Assembly: GCF_017654605.1 (NCBI RefSeq)
Contig: NZ_CP072113.1
Location: 1,922,001-1,986,000 of the forward strand
Length of the DNA stretch: 64,000 nucleotides
DNA from: Yimella sp. cx-51
Lineage (GTDB): Bacteria > Actinomycetota > Actinomycetes > Actinomycetales > Dermatophilaceae
Direction: 5' to 3'
Every line of letters starts with the position of its first letter. The first letter of the stretch is position 1. A program made the position numbers and the translations under genes. The notes under the pieces were generated by a model. That model was not told the DNA's origin. It saw only the letters and a list, made by a program, of their open reading frames with translations, and ran no database searches. Of the stretch, positions 17,803 through 26,876 are shown in pieces.

Positions 17803-19437
17803 GTGGTGGTCGCGACAGACGGCAGGACGACCGTCGCGGACGACGACGGGGTGCGGCACTACGCCTCGCCGGCGGATCTGCACACTGCGGAGCAGTTGGA
17901 TTCCGTGCGACTGGTGTGGTGGTCGGCGCGTGACGTGCGTGCCTTGGTGGAGGTGCTCTCAGTGCAGCGGTGCTGGGACCTCGCGGCGGTCAACCGCTTG
18001 ATCCACGGCGGCGCACGCGATGATGCCGGTGCGGTGTGGGCAGTTGCTCATGCGATGACTGTGCCGCCGCCACCGCGTGAATCGCCCAGAACCACGGCGC
18101 CTGACCTCTTCGCCCTGGACAACTCCTGCGCAGCGCCGATCCGGCCCTGGGAGCAGCTGCCACCGGGCGCAGGAAGCGCCACGTGGCTGGCCGAGCCGGA
18201 CAACCGCGAGCAGTGGGCACGTGCCGCACTCCACGTCTCGCGTCTGCAGGCGCAGATCCTGCACGAGCGGAGCCCCGGTCTCCAGTCTGCCTACAGCGAA
18301 TCAGGGGCGGCGTGGCTGTGCATCGAACTGAGCGCCGAAGGGCTGCCAGTCGACCGGCCGGTGCTGGAGACGCTCATCGAATCGGCGGCGGGCCCGCGTC
18401 CCCTCGACGAGGCCGATGCCCTTCGGATCCGCCGGCAGCGCGACGGCTCGGTCTGGCGCCACACCCCCCGTGGACGAGAGGTCGATCTACGCAACCCCTC
18501 CGCCGTCCGCGAGATGCTGCGCCAATCGGGCATCGTCGTCGAAGACACCAGGGCATGGCACCTGGAGCCCTACCGGGCCGGCTCGCCGCTGGTCGACGCA
18601 CTGCTGACGTGGCGCAAGGCCGAACGGATCGCGACGACCTACGGCTGGCACTGGCTCGACCGGTTCGTCGGGCCGGACGACCGCTTGCGCGGTGAGTGGG
18701 AGGCATCCGACGGCGGCGCCGGACGCATGACCGCGGGCTCTGGCCTGCACAGCCTGCCCACTCCCCTGCGCCCGGGTGTGGCCGCAGCCGACGGACACGT
18801 GCTGGTGCGCGCCGACCTGGGGCAGATCGAACCCCGGGTGCTGGCTGTGGTGGCCCGTGATCGGGCGCTGGCGCAGGCGACCCGGCAGGACGACCTGTAT
18901 GCGGGCGTCGCTGCCGAGCTCGGTGTCGAACGCCCGACCGCCAAGATCGCGATGCTCGCCGCGATGTACGGCCAGACCAGTGGCACTGCGGGGCAGGCCC
19001 TCGCTCGGCTGGAGCGTGCGTACCCGGTGGCCATGGGGTACCTGCAACAGGCCGCACTGCAGGGTGAGCAGGGCGAGGACGTCTTCACCTACGGCGGACG
19101 ACGGGTGCCGGTGACAGCGAATCCGGACGACCAGCTCGCGACCATGCGAGCACGCGGACGCTTCACCCGTAACGCGGTGGTGCAAGGGGCAGCCGCGGAG
19201 TTGTTCAAGGCGTGGGCGTTGACCGTCCGGTCAGCCGTCCGGCCGATGGGTGGGCGGGTCGTGCTCTGCTTGCACGACGAGTTGTTGGTGCACGTGCCGG
19301 AGGCACACGGCGAGGCCGCCGCAGCGGCAGTCGATCAGGCTCTCGACGACGCAGCGCGCCGCTGGAGTGGCGGCGCGCCGGTGCGATTCGTCAGTGATAC
19401 CAGCGTGATTCGTCGCTGGAGCGAAGCCAAGCCGTGA
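17803..19437 (+). CDS. PolA-like DNA polymerase (bifunctional 3'-5' exonuclease/polymerase type)
   Basis: Family-A DNA polymerase without a 5' nuclease, 544 aa from GTG 17803. The N-terminal third corresponds to a 3'-5' exonuclease-like domain that looks degenerate. The polymerase motifs are present: motif A VRADLGQIEPRVLAVVARD, the O-helix region RPTAKIAMLAAMYGQTSG with Lys and Tyr in place, and motif C LCLHDELLVHVPE. Many actinobacteria carry such a second polymerase beside full-length PolA; a role in repair is inferred. The start is uncertain: the frame opens at TTG 17749, but a terminator-like hairpin at 17766-17791 makes a start after it more likely (GTG 17803 or 17806). Neither has a strong ribosome-binding site. 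Confidence 0.88.
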   Translation: MVVATDGRTTVADDDGVRHYASPADLHTAEQLDSVRLVWWSARDVRALVEVLSVQRCWDLAAVNRLIHGGARDDAGAVWAVAHAMTVPPPPRESPRTTAPDLFALDNSCAAPIRPWEQLPPGAGSATWLAEPDNREQWARAALHVSRLQAQILHERSPGLQSAYSESGAAWLCIELSAEGLPVDRPVLETLIESAAGPRPLDEADALRIRRQRDGSVWRHTPRGREVDLRNPSAVREMLRQSGIVVEDTRAWHLEPYRAGSPLVDALLTWRKAERIATTYGWHWLDRFVGPDDRLRGEWEASDGGAGRMTAGSGLHSLPTPLRPGVAAADGHVLVRADLGQIEPRVLAVVARDRALAQATRQDDLYAGVAAELGVERPTAKIAMLAAMYGQTSGTAGQALARLERAYPVAMGYLQQAALQGEQGEDVFTYGGRRVPVTANPDDQLATMRARGRFTRNAVVQGAAAELFKAWALTVRSAVRPMGGRVVLCLHDELLVHVPEAHGEAAAAAVDQALDDAARRWSGGAPVRFVSDTSVIRRWSEAKP

Positions 19438-19458
19438 GGCGATGGCTGTGGCGGTTGG

Positions 19459-20370
19459 TTATTCCTCGCCGGTCTCGGCGCGCAGGAACTCCTCGAGTTC
19501 TGCGCCGATCTCTTCGGCGCTGGGCAGTTCGGACATCTCGGTGGCGAGCAGGCTCTGCCGCTGCTGCCCCTCGACGAAAGCGTCGTACTGCTGCTCCATA
19601 CCGCTGACGGCCTCGGCGATCTCGGGGTTGGCCTCGATCTGGCGGGCGATCTCAGCCCGGTGCACCTCGGCCTGCATCGCGAGGTCGCTCACCGGCAATG
19701 ACAGGCCGGTGAGGCCGACGATTGCATCGGCAGCGGCCACGGCGGCGTCGCCGAAGTCCATTGCGGCCAGGTAGTGCGGCACGTGCAGCGCGAAACCAAC
19801 GGCGTCGACCTCGGCTTCTCCCAGGCGCAGGTGCACCAACGACTCCAGGCTCCCCGGCACCTGCATGGCTGCGAAGACCGGGGTGTTGTCGGGGATCAGT
19901 GCCGGGTCGGTGGCGTACTTCGTCATGCCCACCGGACGCGTGTGCGGCACGGCCATCGGAATGCCGTGGGTGCTGACCACGAGTTGCACGCCGAGACGGC
20001 GCACCAGGAATTGGATCGCCTCGACGACGCGCTCCCATTGGTAGTCGGGCTCCGGACCGGCCAGCAGCAGGTAGGGCGTGCCCTCGTCGTCCCCCAGCCG
20101 GTAGAGGTTGAGCGAGGGGTCGTCGTAGCTGGCGAAGTGATCGCGGTCGAAGGTCATCATGGGGCGACGGCCGCGGTAGTCGAGCAACTGATCGATGTCG
20201 AAGGAGGCGACGACCACCGGGTCGCCGTGGGCCAGCAGGTGCTGCACCAGCAGACGCTGGGTGTTGCCAGCGTCGATGAGACCACCGAGAGCTACGATCA
20301 TCGTGCGGGCGCCCAACTCGCTGGCGTGGGCGTCCTGCTCGAACCGAATGAGCTCCAACGGATCCCGCAT
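19459..20370 (-). CDS. PAC2 family protein (proteasome-assembly-chaperone-like)
   Basis: 303-aa cytoplasmic protein of the PAC2 fold found throughout actinobacteria. It begins with TMIVALGGLIDAGNTQRLLVQ, continues with LLDYRGRRPMMTFDRDHF and YLLLAGPEPDYQWERVVEAI, and includes STHGIPMAVPHTRP and ALHVPHYLA. The C-terminus is an acidic helix. In actinobacteria, relatives have been linked to the proteasome, but bacterial PAC2 function is not established. The ATG at 20370 has AGGAGG upstream. The gene lies 110 bases after hrpA on the same strand. Confidence 0.88.
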   Translation of the reverse strand: MRDPLELIRFEQDAHASELGARTMIVALGGLIDAGNTQRLLVQHLLAHGDPVVVASFDIDQLLDYRGRRPMMTFDRDHFASYDDPSLNLYRLGDDEGTPYLLLAGPEPDYQWERVVEAIQFLVRRLGVQLVVSTHGIPMAVPHTRPVGMTKYATDPALIPDNTPVFAAMQVPGSLESLVHLRLGEAEVDAVGFALHVPHYLAAMDFGDAAVAAADAIVGLTGLSLPVSDLAMQAEVHRAEIARQIEANPEIAEAVSGMEQQYDAFVEGQQRQSLLATEMSELPSAEEIGAELEEFLRAETGEE

Positions 20371-20480
20371 GGACTTGCCTCCTGAACAGTCATGGCTACG
20401 TGCTTCTGCCTGGGTCCAACGTGACTGCCGAGGCAGTCATTCCCGAGTTCGTCGTGAGCCGTGTCCCACCCGGGGCGGCG

Positions 20481-23400
20481 TCAGGCCGCGCCGCCGGCTT
20501 CGACCTCGTCCATGGCCTTGAAGATGCGCTTGATCGACACCGGGCCGGCGGTGCCGAGCTTCTGGGCGAAAAGACTCACCCGCAACTCCTCGATCATCCA
20601 GCGCAGCGCGACGACGTCGGGATCGGTGTGCCGGGCAGCGGGCAACGCGGCAAGCAGCTTGTCGAGTTCTGTGCGCACGTGGTCTACATCGCCCTGCCGC
20701 TGCTGGTCACGGGCAAGATCGCCGGGTGCCTTCTCGATGCGTTCGAGCATCGCGCGCAGGTAGACCTGCACACGACGCAGCCGGGCGACGCCGGTGTCGG
20801 CCACGAAACCGGGATGGATCAGCGCGGCGTACTGCACTTCCAGGTCACGACGCAGGTCGGCGACCGCGGGCGAGGTCAACCGATCGAGGGCGAGCCGCAC
20901 CTCGCGCGCTGCATCCAGGCACGGGCCGACCAGGTCGACGGCGGCGATCACCTCCGGCACCACCTGCTGCTTGACCACCTGCTTGGCGTGTTCGAACTGG
21001 GCGGCGTCGCGCACCCGTCCGCCGGGGAGTTCGCGCTCGATGATGGCGTCGACCGCCGCGGCAAGAATGTCGTCGTGCAGTGCCTGCCGCGACGGATGCG
21101 GGTGATGGGCCAGTGCGAGCTTCTGCCGGTTGGTCAGCAGGCTCAGGATGCGATTCCACGGCACATCGGTGGCCAGCAGTACCAGGCGCCGCACCCCGAA
21201 GTGGGTGGCGTGGTCACGCTCGGACGGCGTGGGCAACACCGTGAGCGCCACCGAGGTTCCGTCGTCCACCAGCGCCGGGTAGCCGACCACCGTGCGACCA
21301 CCGCTCTTGCTCTCGACGCGGTCCTGCAGCTGCAGGGCGCCCCATTCGCGAATCCCGTTGCGCTCCAGCGCTTCTCCGACGCTCGACATTGCCTGGCGCA
21401 CCGAGCCCTGTAGTTGTTGCTGGAGCAATGGCAGCTCCTTGCCCTGGGCGAGCTTCTTGCCTCCCTTGCCTTCCACCCGGAAAGTCATGCGCAGACGATT
21501 AGGCACACGCGACCAGTCCCACTCATCGCGCGGCACACGCACCCGAGAACGCGCGAAGAGCGCGTCTGACAGCGCATCGACCAGGTCTTCACCGGACGCC
21601 GAATTCATCTGTGCCACAGCGGCTCTGGCGTGATCAGGGGTCGGGACGAAGTGCTTGCGGGTGGCCTTCGGAAGCGACTTCAGCAAGGCGGTCACCAGTT
21701 CTTCGCGCACCCCCGGCACCAACCAGTCGAAGCCGGCGTCCTGCACCTGGTTGAGCTGCTCCACCGGCAGGTGCACGGTGACGCCGTCAGCGTCCGAGCC
21801 CGGGTCGAACTGGTAGCTGAGCCGGAAGGTCAGGTCGCCCTGGTGCCATTCCTTGGGGAAGTCGGAGACGTCGAGATCACCGGCGTCGTCGGTGAGCAGG
21901 AAGTCGCGGGTGAAACTGAGCAGCGTGGGGTGCTTTCGCGCCTGGCCCTTCCACCACCGGTCGAAGTGGGCGCCGGAGACGATGTCGTCGGGCAGCCGCT
22001 CGTCATAGAACTCGAACAACACCCCGTCGTCCACGACGAGGTCGCGGCGCCGGGTGCGTTCCTCGAGTTCGGCCACCTCGCGCAGCAGAGCTCGGTTGTC
22101 GCGTAGGAAGCGGTGATGGCTCTGCCACTCCCCCTCTACGAGCGCGTGCCGGATGAACAGTTCACGGGCGTAGGCCTGGTCGATCCGCCCGAAGGAGACG
22201 GGCCGACCGGCCGCGAGCGGGACGCCGTAGAGCGTGACCCTCTCGCTGCAGATTGCCTGCGCCTGCTTCTTCTCCCAGCGAGGATCGGAGTAGCTGCGCC
22301 GCAGCAGGTGCTCGGCGGCGTTCTCCACCCAGGCGGGGTCGATGCGGGCATTGGTGCGCGCCCACAGACGCGTGGTCTCCACCAGTTCACCGGCCATCAC
22401 CCAGTCGGGTTGGGCACGGAACAGCACCGAACCAGGCTGGATGCCGAAGCGCGCATTGCGAGCACCGAGGTAGTCGCGTGAATCGCGGTCACGCAGACCC
22501 ACGTGCGAGAGCAACCCCGTCAGCAGGGCTTGATGGACGGTGTCGTCCGAGGCGTCGTTGCCGCTGGTCGACAGCTTCAGCCGCTTACTGATGTCGCGCA
22601 GTTGACCATGCAGATCCTGCCATTCGCGCACCCGCAGGTAGTGCAGGTATTCCGCCCTGCACATCCGCCGAAAAGCGCTGCCGGACAACGCTTTCTGTTG
22701 CTCGCGGACGTACCGCCACAGGTTGAGGACGGTGAGGAAATCACTGTTCTCGTGCTTGAAACGCGCGTGATGTTGATCGGCCTGGGTCTGTGCATCGGCC
22801 GGACGCTCCCGGGGGTCCTGGATCGACATCGCAGCCACGATCGGCAGCACCTCACGCAGCGATCCGTTGCGGGACGCTTCCACGATCATTCGCGCCAGAC
22901 GTGGGTCGACCGGCAGTGCGGCGATGGCGCGCCCGTCGGCGGTGAGCCGTTTGCGGCGGCCGGGCCCGGCGTCCTCGATGGCGTGTAGTTCGTCGAGCAG
23001 GCGCAGACCGTCGGCGATCTGGCGGGCGTCCGGGGGTTGCACGAACGGGAAGCGGGAGATGTCGCCCAGGCCGAGGGAGATCATCTGCAGGATCACCGAG
23101 GCGAGGTTGGTGCGCAGGATCTCGGGGTCGGTGAACTCCGGCCGAGCCTCGTAGTCGTCCTGCGAGTACAGCCGGATGCAGACACCGTCGGCGAGGCGCC
23201 CGCAGCGGCCGGTGCGCTGCTTCGCGCTGGCCTGGGAGATGGGTTCGATCGGCAGTCGTTGCACCTTCGTGCGCTGGCTGTACCGCGAGATGCGGGCGGT
23301 GCCGGTGTCGACGACGTACCGGATGCCGGGGACGGTCAGCGAGGTCTCGGCGACGTTGGTGGCCAGCACGATGCGGCGGCCCTCGTGGCGAGTGAAGATG

Positions 23401-24368
23401 CGATGTTGTTCCGCGGCCGAGAGGCGGGCGTACAACGGAAGCACCTGTGTGCCAGGCAGATTCAGCCCCTGGAGGGCGTCCGCGGCGTCCCGGATCTCGC
23501 GCTCTCCGGAGCAGAAGACGAGGATGTCCTGCGGTCCGCCGTCGCTGACCGGCTCCGACCACAGTTCTTCGACCGCGTCGACGATGCCGGCCACCTGGTC
23601 GATGTCGACCGTCGCCGGCGCGGCGTCCGCCCCCTTGCCGGGCACTTCCCGCTCCAACGGTCGGTAGCGCACCTCCACCGGGTAGGTGCGGCCCGACACC
23701 TCGATGATCGGGACGGCACGCTCAGGTGTGGCGAAGTGATCGGCGAAACGCTGCGGATCGATCGTCGCAGAGGTGATGATCACCTTCAGGTCAGGACGCC
23801 TCGGCAGCAGTTGCTTGAGATAGCCGAGGATGAAGTCGATGTTGAGCGAGCGTTCGTGCGCCTCGTCGATGATGATCGTGTCGTACTGCGACAACATACG
23901 GTCGTGCTGCAGACCTGAGAGCAGGATGCCGTCGGTCATCACCTTGACGAGGGTCTTGGCGCTGGAGGTGTCGGTGAACCGCACCTGGTAACCGACCACC
24001 TCACCGAGTTCGGTGTGCAACTCCTCGGCGATGCGCTCGGCCACCGAGCGGGCGGCCAGTCGCCGAGGCTGCGTGTGCCCGATGACACCTTCCACCCCGC
24101 GCCCGAGTTCGAGGCAGATCTTCGGGATCTGGGTGGTCTTGCCCGACCCGGTCTCACCGGCGATCACCACCACCTGGTGATCACGGATCGCCGCTGCGAT
24201 GTCGTCCTTCGCCTCGGCCACCGGCAGGTCAGGGTAGGTGACCTCAGGCACCAGCGAGCGCCGGTGTTCCACTTGCTGGGGCGACATCCGGCGTCGCTCC
24301 TGGCTGCGCGAGGAAGGAAGCCGGCGTCGTCGGCTCTTGGCGGGTGTCTTGTCAGTCATCTCAGTCAT
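20481..24368 (-). CDS. hrpA: ATP-dependent RNA helicase HrpA
   Basis: DEAH-box (SF2) helicase that translocates 3'-5' on RNA and has been linked to ribosome-collision rescue. At 1295 aa it is full length. Walker A is GETGSGKTTQ (71-80), the DEAH box is IIIDEAHERS (165-174), then TSATIDPQRF (motif III), and motif VI QRTGRCGRLADG. The helicase-associated, OB-fold and C-terminal DUF3418 parts follow; the last ends in RWMIEELRVSLFAQKLGT. Two near ATGs (24368 and 24359) are possible. It is preceded by a lipoprotein gene with a gap of 27 bases, so co-transcription is likely. Confidence 0.96.
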   Translation of the reverse strand: MTEMTDKTPAKSRRRRLPSSRSQERRRMSPQQVEHRRSLVPEVTYPDLPVAEAKDDIAAAIRDHQVVVIAGETGSGKTTQIPKICLELGRGVEGVIGHTQPRRLAARSVAERIAEELHTELGEVVGYQVRFTDTSSAKTLVKVMTDGILLSGLQHDRMLSQYDTIIIDEAHERSLNIDFILGYLKQLLPRRPDLKVIITSATIDPQRFADHFATPERAVPIIEVSGRTYPVEVRYRPLEREVPGKGADAAPATVDIDQVAGIVDAVEELWSEPVSDGGPQDILVFCSGEREIRDAADALQGLNLPGTQVLPLYARLSAAEQHRIFTRHEGRRIVLATNVAETSLTVPGIRYVVDTGTARISRYSQRTKVQRLPIEPISQASAKQRTGRCGRLADGVCIRLYSQDDYEARPEFTDPEILRTNLASVILQMISLGLGDISRFPFVQPPDARQIADGLRLLDELHAIEDAGPGRRKRLTADGRAIAALPVDPRLARMIVEASRNGSLREVLPIVAAMSIQDPRERPADAQTQADQHHARFKHENSDFLTVLNLWRYVREQQKALSGSAFRRMCRAEYLHYLRVREWQDLHGQLRDISKRLKLSTSGNDASDDTVHQALLTGLLSHVGLRDRDSRDYLGARNARFGIQPGSVLFRAQPDWVMAGELVETTRLWARTNARIDPAWVENAAEHLLRRSYSDPRWEKKQAQAICSERVTLYGVPLAAGRPVSFGRIDQAYARELFIRHALVEGEWQSHHRFLRDNRALLREVAELEERTRRRDLVVDDGVLFEFYDERLPDDIVSGAHFDRWWKGQARKHPTLLSFTRDFLLTDDAGDLDVSDFPKEWHQGDLTFRLSYQFDPGSDADGVTVHLPVEQLNQVQDAGFDWLVPGVREELVTALLKSLPKATRKHFVPTPDHARAAVAQMNSASGEDLVDALSDALFARSRVRVPRDEWDWSRVPNRLRMTFRVEGKGGKKLAQGKELPLLQQQLQGSVRQAMSSVGEALERNGIREWGALQLQDRVESKSGGRTVVGYPALVDDGTSVALTVLPTPSERDHATHFGVRRLVLLATDVPWNRILSLLTNRQKLALAHHPHPSRQALHDDILAAAVDAIIERELPGGRVRDAAQFEHAKQVVKQQVVPEVIAAVDLVGPCLDAAREVRLALDRLTSPAVADLRRDLEVQYAALIHPGFVADTGVARLRRVQVYLRAMLERIEKAPGDLARDQQRQGDVDHVRTELDKLLAALPAARHTDPDVVALRWMIEELRVSLFAQKLGTAGPVSIKRIFKAMDEVEAGGAA

Positions 24369-24395
24369 CGTGGGTCGGCTGATTCTCCCAGACGA

Positions 24396-25580
24396 TCACG
24401 GCGTCGGCACCTCGATAAACGTCGGTCTTCCCAGGTTCGGCTCGGCCAGCACCCGCTGCAGATCCTTGGGGTTGCGTGACACCGACACCAACAACTGCCC
24501 GCTCGCAAGGCGGATCTGCGGATGGGCCAAGGGTTGGTAGGTGACCACCGAGTTGCCCGCGTCGTAGGGCATGAGGTGTTCGTGGACGACCGTCCACGGC
24601 CCGGTGGGTGACGGGGCCGACCAGACTGCGACGGTGTCGCTGAGGTCGCCGCCCTTCTTCGACACCGCGACGAACTTGCCGTTCACCTGGTGCACCGTGA
24701 GTGCTTGTGACACACCGGGATTGCGATCGATGACCGGCTGGGCGTGGTTCGCCGACGACGACCAGGTGCGGCCGTTCCAGAAGGTCCAGGTGCGCTGGTC
24801 GGACGCTGTTTCCCAGGTGGTGCGGGCCACCACCAACCGGCGGGCCCCGAACTGACTCTTGCCCTGCTGCGACCCGTAGAGGTAGACCCAACCCTGGTCG
24901 AGCACCATCGCCGCTCCCCAGTTGACCTGCCTGCTGTCGTCGCGATCCGGGGTCACGGTGTGACCCTCTGGCACGGTCGAAACCTTGCCCGGTGACACCT
25001 CGAAACGCACCAGGCTCATGCCGAGGTAGGTGAAGTCGAACAAGCCGTGTCCGCTCCCCCGGCGCACTCGCGAGCAGGCAACGAGCACCTGGTCGGCCGA
25101 TCCCACCTTCCGGGCGACCATCGAGGAGGGCCAACAGACCGACCCGGGTTCGTTGGGCAGGAAGGGACCATCTGCTGCAGAGGTCCATTGCGAGGTGCAG
25201 TTGCCGTCGGTGACCAACGCTGAACTGCTCACCATCCGCGGAGTGAACCCAGCGGCACGACCGGTGTCGCCGAAGACCCACACCACCCGTCCGTCGGAGA
25301 GTGGCACGCTCACCCCGACGTCGGCGGAGCGCCAGGCGGGAAGGCCGTCCAAGCCGCCCATCCAACGGTTCGCCGCAGCTCCCGAGGAGAATCCTTCGCC
25401 GGGAGTGCACGAAGCACCCGCACCCGTGGGCCGGGCGTCCGACACCGTGGGGGTGGCCACGCCATCGGTGCCGGCCGACCACGACGCCTCGGGATACCTC
25501 GGCGGGCTGGGTGTGCCGGCGCAGGCCGCGAGCAAGACGCAGCCCAGTGCCGCTGCTCCCGAACGCACCCGACCGATCAC
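24396..25580 (-). CDS. Secreted lipoprotein, beta-propeller-like (DUF4185-type)
   Basis: 394-aa lipoprotein. The signal peptide MIGRVRSGAAALGCVLLAAC ends in the lipobox LAAC with Cys20. The mature part resembles DUF4185/sialidase-like propellers: VWVFGDTGRA, GSVCWPSSMV, WGAAMVLDQGWVYLYGSQQG, TWTFWNGRTW, and TVAVWSAPSPTGPW, each like a propeller blade. Several cysteines outside the lipobox could pair. It may bind or cleave extracellular sugars, but I see no catalytic set. It is transcribed from the RIO kinase toward hrpA. Confidence 0.8.
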   Translation of the reverse strand: MIGRVRSGAAALGCVLLAACAGTPSPPRYPEASWSAGTDGVATPTVSDARPTGAGASCTPGEGFSSGAAANRWMGGLDGLPAWRSADVGVSVPLSDGRVVWVFGDTGRAAGFTPRMVSSSALVTDGNCTSQWTSAADGPFLPNEPGSVCWPSSMVARKVGSADQVLVACSRVRRGSGHGLFDFTYLGMSLVRFEVSPGKVSTVPEGHTVTPDRDDSRQVNWGAAMVLDQGWVYLYGSQQGKSQFGARRLVVARTTWETASDQRTWTFWNGRTWSSSANHAQPVIDRNPGVSQALTVHQVNGKFVAVSKKGGDLSDTVAVWSAPSPTGPWTVVHEHLMPYDAGNSVVTYQPLAHPQIRLASGQLLVSVSRNPKDLQRVLAEPNLGRPTFIEVPTP

Positions 25581-25612
25581 CCGGGCAGCCTATGCGGCCA
25601 CCGGATCATCGA

Positions 25613-26485
25613 TCACAACGCGAACGCCAGCAGCTCGGCGAACAGTTCGTCGCCATCACAATCGAATCCCTTGGACGCAAACCACGTGCAGACGTTTACA
25701 CAGTCGCGATGTAGGAAGTCGGTGCCGTTCGGATTGGCGATCAGGTCGAGGGTCTGGGGCAGGTCGATGAGCACCACCCCGTCACGTCCGGCGAGGATGT
25801 TGTACGCCGACAGGTCGCCGTGCACGATTCCCTTGCCGCTCAACACGATCAGCGCCGACCGCAACTGTTCGAACCACGCCGCGAGCTGATCGGAGGTCGG
25901 CCTGGTAGCTGCCAGCCGCGGTGCGGGGTCGCCCGCTTCATCGACAACGAGTTCCATGAGGATCTCGCGTTCGTCGATCTGCACCGGGTACGGCACAGGC
26001 ACCCCGCTGCTCCAGAGGTCGACCAGCGCACCCCACTCGGCTTGGGCCCAGACTCCAGCGGCAACCTGCTTGCCGAAACGGGTCTTGGTCGCGACCGCGC
26101 GGGCCTCGCGGGTGTCCTTGATGCGGCGGCCCTCGGTGTAACCCGCGTGCCGGCGAAACGACCGGTTCTCGGCGTCGCGGTAGCGCTTGGCTGCCATCAC
26201 GGCGGAGGTTCGCCCGTCGGCGGATCGGCGCTCGACGAGGAAGACATCTGCTTCCTTGCCGGTCTTCAGCACGCCGAGCTCGGTGTCGATGGATTCGTCG
26301 TGGGTGACCACCCAGGACGGTCGTGGTGCGGGCCCGCGTTGCAGGCGTTCGATGCTGCTCCAGGTCGACCAGCGTTGTCCTGCACCGAGTTCCGGCGGTG
26401 GGACGAAGTCGAGGTCGGTCAGTGGAAGTGGAGCAGGCGTGGGGCAGTGCAGCGCAGAGCGCTGACTCGGTGTGCGATTCGGCAC
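25613..26485 (-). CDS. RIO1-family serine/threonine kinase
   Basis: Atypical protein kinase, 290 aa. Visible elements: glycine-rich loop replacement LGVLKTGKEADVFLVER, catalytic lysine in MAAKRYRD, EWGALVDLWSSGVPVPYPV, the hinge EILMELV, the catalytic loop IVHGDLSAYNIL (Asp and Asn), and the metal-binding LIDLPQTLDL (usually LIDFPQ). In archaea and eukaryotes RIO kinases act in ribosome maturation; in bacteria the target is unknown. The start is GTG at 26485, which begins MPNRTPSQRS; the first 25 residues have no family match, so a later start is possible. It is divergent from metY and heads the minus-strand group with hrpA. Confidence 0.9.
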   Translation of the reverse strand: MPNRTPSQRSALHCPTPAPLPLTDLDFVPPPELGAGQRWSTWSSIERLQRGPAPRPSWVVTHDESIDTELGVLKTGKEADVFLVERRSADGRTSAVMAAKRYRDAENRSFRRHAGYTEGRRIKDTREARAVATKTRFGKQVAAGVWAQAEWGALVDLWSSGVPVPYPVQIDEREILMELVVDEAGDPAPRLAATRPTSDQLAAWFEQLRSALIVLSGKGIVHGDLSAYNILAGRDGVVLIDLPQTLDLIANPNGTDFLHRDCVNVCTWFASKGFDCDGDELFAELLAFAL

Positions 26486-26697
26486 GGGAGATTCTCCATC
26501 GTTCGAAAAGTGGTGGTGCGCGTACGGCAGCTCTGGGCCATTGCTCTCCTCCTTCGAACGGGCGCGCTCGCAGCGTGCATGAACTCTCGACGTGCCTCAG
26601 CTTGGGGCCAGCGCGGCACACCCCGCAACCGAATTACCGGCTGTCCGTCATGAGAGATCGCCCTTCAGATTTCGGACACCTCGTCCTACCCTGCTGG

Positions 26698-26815
26698 CAG
26701 GTCATGAGTGTCAGCGACAAGCCCCGGCTCGCTGGCCGGCAACCCTCCACCGCGGTGGGGTGCCCCGGGTGAAGACCTGGCCGACGGCGCCGATCGCCGC
26801 CCGGCAAGCGCGGAA
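26698..26815 (+). ncRNA. SAM-IV riboswitch upstream of metY
   Basis: Very close to known actinomycete SAM-IV RNAs: outer stem CAGGTC (26698-26703) with GACCTG (26774-26779), AAGCCCCGGCTCGCTGG, CCGGCAACCCTCCACCG, CGGTGGGGTGCCCCGGGTGA, then a GGCG/CGCC hairpin and the CGGCAAGCGCGG element that completes the pseudoknot. It ends about 60 bases before the metY start. Excess SAM should shut off metY. Confidence 0.93.
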
Positions 26816-26833
26816 AGGCCACACCCGATCCGC

Positions 26834-26856
26834 TGCAGGCGGATGCTCCGCCTGCA
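26834..26856 (+). promoter_or_regulatory. metY: Hairpin between SAM-IV aptamer and metY start
   Basis: Perfect 10-bp stem TGCAGGCGGA/TCCGCCTGCA with a 3-base loop, directly before the ribosome-binding site AGGAAGGAAG (26861-26870). There is no T-run after it, so it fits a translational expression platform or an mRNA stabiliser better than a terminator. Confidence 0.5.
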
Positions 26857-26876
26857 CCCGCAGGAAGGAAGCGCTG

